DNA of 7,293 nucleotides from Sphingomonadaceae bacterium (GTDB lineage: Bacteria; Pseudomonadota; Alphaproteobacteria; Sphingomonadales; Sphingomonadaceae): NCBI GenBank assembly GCA_020446665.1, contig JAGREF010000064.1, positions 1 through 7,293 on the forward strand, in the 5' to 3' direction. The position numbers and the translations under genes are program-made. Under the pieces are notes generated by a model that did not search any database, had not been told where the DNA came from, and was given only the letters and a program-made list of their open reading frames with translations. Position 1 is the first letter of the stretch, and each line of letters starts with the position of its first letter. Of the stretch, positions 5,979 through 7,293 are shown one piece after another.

Positions 5979-6010
5979 AAAAGGGCCGGTGCTTTCGCGA
6001 CCGGCCCCTT
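5979..6010 (-). terminator. Rho-independent terminator of rpsT
   Basis: On the minus strand an 8-bp stem GGGCCGGT/ACCGGCCC is capped by GC-GAAA-GC, a GNRA-type tetraloop with a single bulged C, and is followed by TTTT. It starts 40 nt past the rpsT stop and should separate rpsT from dnaA transcription. Confidence 0.88.
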
Positions 6011-6050
6011 GGCTGTTTTACGAGATCATTGCCCCATCAGGGGCAGCGAA

Positions 6051-6311
6051 TCACAGGGAAGCGACTCGCTTGGACAGGCGCGACATTTTCCGCGCTACAG
6101 TGTTCTTGTGCAGCACACCGCGAGCGACACCGCGGGCCATTTCGGGCTGCGCAGCCTTGAGCGCCGCAGCGGCTTCTTCCTTGTTGCCACCTTCGATGGC
6201 TGCTTCGACCTTCTTCACGAAGGAACGGATGCGGCTCATGCGGGCACCGTTGATTTCGGTGCGGCGGGCGTTGCGACGGATGCGCTTGCGTGCTTGCGGC
6301 GTATTGGCCAT
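6051..6311 (-). CDS. rpsT: 30S ribosomal protein S20
   Basis: Primary 16S rRNA-binding protein of the small subunit, 86 aa, the usual S20 length. It begins [17 protein letters not shown], the strongly basic N-terminal helix typical of the family, continues with an alanine-rich helix (about 45-55), and ends with [19 protein letters not shown] (68-86), the conserved C-terminal helix. The ATG at 6311 has a good Shine-Dalgarno (AGGAAG, 6316-6321). The gene has its own promoter, a structured leader and a strong terminator, so it is probably monocistronic. Next to dnaA and mutM it forms an arrangement common in alphaproteobacteria. Confidence 0.98.
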   Translation of the reverse strand: MANTPQARKRIRRNARRTEINGARMSRIRSFVKKVEAAIEGGNKEEAAAALKAAQPEMARGVARGVLHKNTVARKMSRLSKRVASL

Positions 6312-6315
6312 GTTT

Positions 6316-6321
6316 CTTCCT
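6316..6321 (-). promoter_or_regulatory. rpsT ribosome binding site
   Basis: AGGAAG on the minus strand, 4 nt before the ATG at 6311 and 6 nt after a strong leader hairpin, consistent with efficient but structure-sensitive initiation. Confidence 0.7.
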
Positions 6322-6327
6322 ATCTCG

Positions 6328-6347
6328 GGCCGCGGCGCTGCGCGGCC
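6328..6347 (-). other. GC-rich hairpin in the rpsT leader
   Basis: Perfect 7-bp arms GGCCGCG and CGCGGCC around a 6-nt loop, ending just upstream of the rpsT Shine-Dalgarno. S20 is known to repress its own translation in E. coli; a similar role for this structure is only a suggestion. Confidence 0.5.
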
Positions 6348-6377
6348 GGAAAACCCTGTCTGTCAAATCTCGAAAAT

Positions 6378-6390
6378 GGCGGTTACCGCC
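6378..6390 (-). other. Short hairpin followed by ATTTT in the rpsT leader
   Basis: On the minus strand GGCGG-TAA-CCGCC is followed by ATTTTC. It lies downstream of the predicted rpsT promoter, so it could be a weak attenuator of rpsT or a weak terminator for mutM. The 5-bp stem makes either role uncertain. Confidence 0.3.
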
Positions 6391-6401
6391 GGAAAGCGGC
6401 G

Positions 6402-6430
6402 CCCTTAGCGGGCACCCTGCGAATCGTCAA
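6402..6430 (-). promoter_or_regulatory. Predicted rpsT promoter
   Basis: On the minus strand a -35 box TTGACG (6425-6430) is separated by exactly 17 nt from TAAGGG (6402-6407) as the -10. The -35 matches 5 of 6 consensus bases; the -10 is poor. A GANTC site (6421-6425) overlaps the -35 edge. It lies 11 nt after the mutM stop, giving an rpsT leader of about 85 nt. Confidence 0.5.
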
Positions 6431-6441
6431 GCAAAAGGCAG

Positions 6442-7257
6442 CTACTTCTGGCAGACTGGGCAATACCAGCTGCTGCGCCCGCCCTGCTGAATGCGGCCAA
6501 TGGTCCCGCCATCTGCGCGGTGGCACGCCTCGCCTTCGCGGCCGTAAACATCAAAGCGCGTGGCGAAATAGCCCAGTTCGCCATCGGGCTGTGCATAGTC
6601 GCGCAAGGATGAGCCGCCATCGCGGATGGATTGTTCCAGCACTTCCTTGATCGCGGGCACCAGCCGTTCCAGCATGGGCCGCGTCACGCGCCCGCCGGCA
6701 CGGCGCGGGCTGATCCCGGCGCGCCACAACGCTTCGCAGACATAGATATTGCCCAGCCCGGCAATGATCCGCTGGTCGAGCAGGAGCAGCTTGATTGCCT
6801 GTTTGCGCCCGGCCAGCGCTGCCTTGAGCAACGCAGCGGACAGCTCTTCGCTCAGCGGTTCCGGCCCCATTGCAGCAAAGGGACCCCAGCTTTCCAGGGT
6901 TTCGGTGGTGACCAGATCAACTGAGCCGAACCGGCGCGGGTCGCATAATGCAAAGCGATGGCCCTGCGTTTCCATCACAAGATGATCATGTTTGCCCACT
7001 TCTTCGGGATCAATTCGCCAGCGCCCGCTCATGCCCAGATGGAACACCATGGTTTGCGCCCGATCCGTGTGGATCAGCCCGTATTTGGCCCGCCGCCCGA
7101 GCCCGGTGATCGTCGCCCCGGTCAGTAGCTGCACCAGATCGGGGGGGAAGGGGCGGCGCATATCTGGCCGGTTGAGCGTCACTCGCGTGATCCGCTCTCC
7201 ATCAAGGAACCGGGCGAGGCCCCGGACCGTTGTTTCGACTTCTGGAAGCTCTGGCAT
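6442..7257 (-). CDS. mutM: Formamidopyrimidine-DNA glycosylase (Fpg/MutM)
   Basis: Base-excision-repair glycosylase/AP lyase that removes 8-oxoguanine and formamidopyrimidines; 271 aa, normal length. It begins MPELPEVET: Pro2 is the catalytic nucleophile and Glu3 is the catalytic acid, which fixes the start at 7257. K58, M76, KHDH (89-92) and DPRRFG (106-111) match known DNA-contact residues. The helix-two-turn-helix contains AGLGNIY with N170. The C-terminal finger keeps C245, C266, C269 and R261, but the expected second cysteine is Ala248 (ACHRADGG). His246 or Asp249 might replace the ligand, or zinc binding may be weakened. No Shine-Dalgarno is visible before the ATG. The gene lies upstream of rpsT on the same strand and ends 11 nt before the rpsT promoter. 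Confidence 0.97.
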   Translation of the reverse strand: MPELPEVETTVRGLARFLDGERITRVTLNRPDMRRPFPPDLVQLLTGATITGLGRRAKYGLIHTDRAQTMVFHLGMSGRWRIDPEEVGKHDHLVMETQGHRFALCDPRRFGSVDLVTTETLESWGPFAAMGPEPLSEELSAALLKAALAGRKQAIKLLLLDQRIIAGLGNIYVCEALWRAGISPRRAGGRVTRPMLERLVPAIKEVLEQSIRDGGSSLRDYAQPDGELGYFATRFDVYGREGEACHRADGGTIGRIQQGGRSSWYCPVCQK

Positions 7258-7293
7258 GGATTGGTTGCTAGGCCGCGTGGACCAATTCGCCGT
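7258..7293. other. Upstream edge of mutM, no gene identifiable
   Basis: Only 36 bases. They contain an inverted repeat ATTGGT/ACCAAT (7260-7265 and 7281-7286; its first base lies just past the mutM start) that could be an operator. A divergent ubiE is common beside mutM in alphaproteobacteria but cannot be confirmed here. Confidence 0.3.

Larger units (their letters stand above)
5624..6050. promoter_or_regulatory. dnaA upstream control region (no gene)
   Basis: This 427 bp stretch between rpsT and dnaA has no credible gene; the one open frame on the minus strand (5735-5980) starts at the rpsT terminator and has no protein-like character. It is visibly AT-richer than its surroundings, especially 5780-5915. 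It holds the rpsT terminator, three odd-length palindromes, a CtrA-like site, a tandem 14-bp repeat with TGTGGAA cores, a possible -10 element, a leader hairpin and several GANTC sites. It could contain part of an origin, but no full consensus DnaA box (TTATnCACA) is present. Confidence 0.75.

Noticed and set aside
5735..5980. 81-aa open frame on the minus strand upstream of dnaA
   Set aside because: It begins at the edge of the rpsT terminator, spans palindromes and promoter-like elements, has no ribosome site and no protein-like composition.
5624..6050. Complete chromosomal origin (oriC) next to dnaA
   Set aside because: No full consensus DnaA box is present, only half-matches, and in many alphaproteobacteria the origin is not beside dnaA. 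GC skew of the genome would decide.
6352..6370. Second rpsT promoter at TTGACA on the minus strand
   Set aside because: The -35 is perfect, but the expected -10 position falls in the GC-rich leader hairpin with no match.
7277..7293. Possible start of a divergent plus-strand gene (GTG at 7277)
   Set aside because: Only five codons are visible, there is no ribosome site, and nothing matches a known N-terminus.

Overview
The window looks like a chromosomal housekeeping segment from a GC-rich alphaproteobacterium. Sphingomonadales, perhaps Erythrobacteraceae, is my best guess; it rests on the mutM-rpsT-dnaA gene order, the protein styles and the GC-rich codon use, and no database was consulted. 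I see no IS element, phage gene, CRISPR array, tRNA or rRNA, and no clear sign of recent transfer.

Layout from left to right, minus strand unless stated: nth (endonuclease III, running off the left edge, GTG start), a six-helix voltage-gated K+ channel, dapB (lysine and cell-wall precursor pathway), a plus-strand class III-type sirtuin, a MoeB/ThiF/HesA-type E1-like adenylyltransferase, a DUF983 zinc-ribbon membrane protein, dnaA, a control region of about 430 bp, rpsT (ribosomal protein S20), a 130 bp promoter/leader region, and mutM (formamidopyrimidine-DNA glycosylase).

The minus-strand genes fall into three likely transcription groups. The first is dapB-channel-nth, with a 31 nt gap and then a 4-nt GTGA overlap. 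The second is dnaA-DUF983-adenylyltransferase, with a 44 nt gap and then a 4-nt ATGA overlap. The third is rpsT, with its own promoter downstream of mutM and a strong intrinsic terminator before the dnaA control region. The sirtuin is squeezed between two groups: it is divergent from dapB over 34 bp and convergent with the adenylyltransferase over 2 bp.

The genes do ordinary work: base-excision repair (nth, mutM), replication initiation (dnaA), translation (rpsT), lysine/diaminopimelate synthesis (dapB), protein deacylation (sirtuin) and sulfur-carrier activation. The most unusual part is the dnaA upstream region. It holds a tandem 14-bp repeat carrying half DnaA boxes, three clustered palindromes, a CtrA-like half-site pair and a run of GANTC (CcrM-type) sites, three of them within 24 bp. 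At protein level, DnaA has Ala-Ala where the P-loop usually has Gly-Gly, and MutM lacks one of its four zinc-finger cysteines. I did not find a convincing wholly new system.
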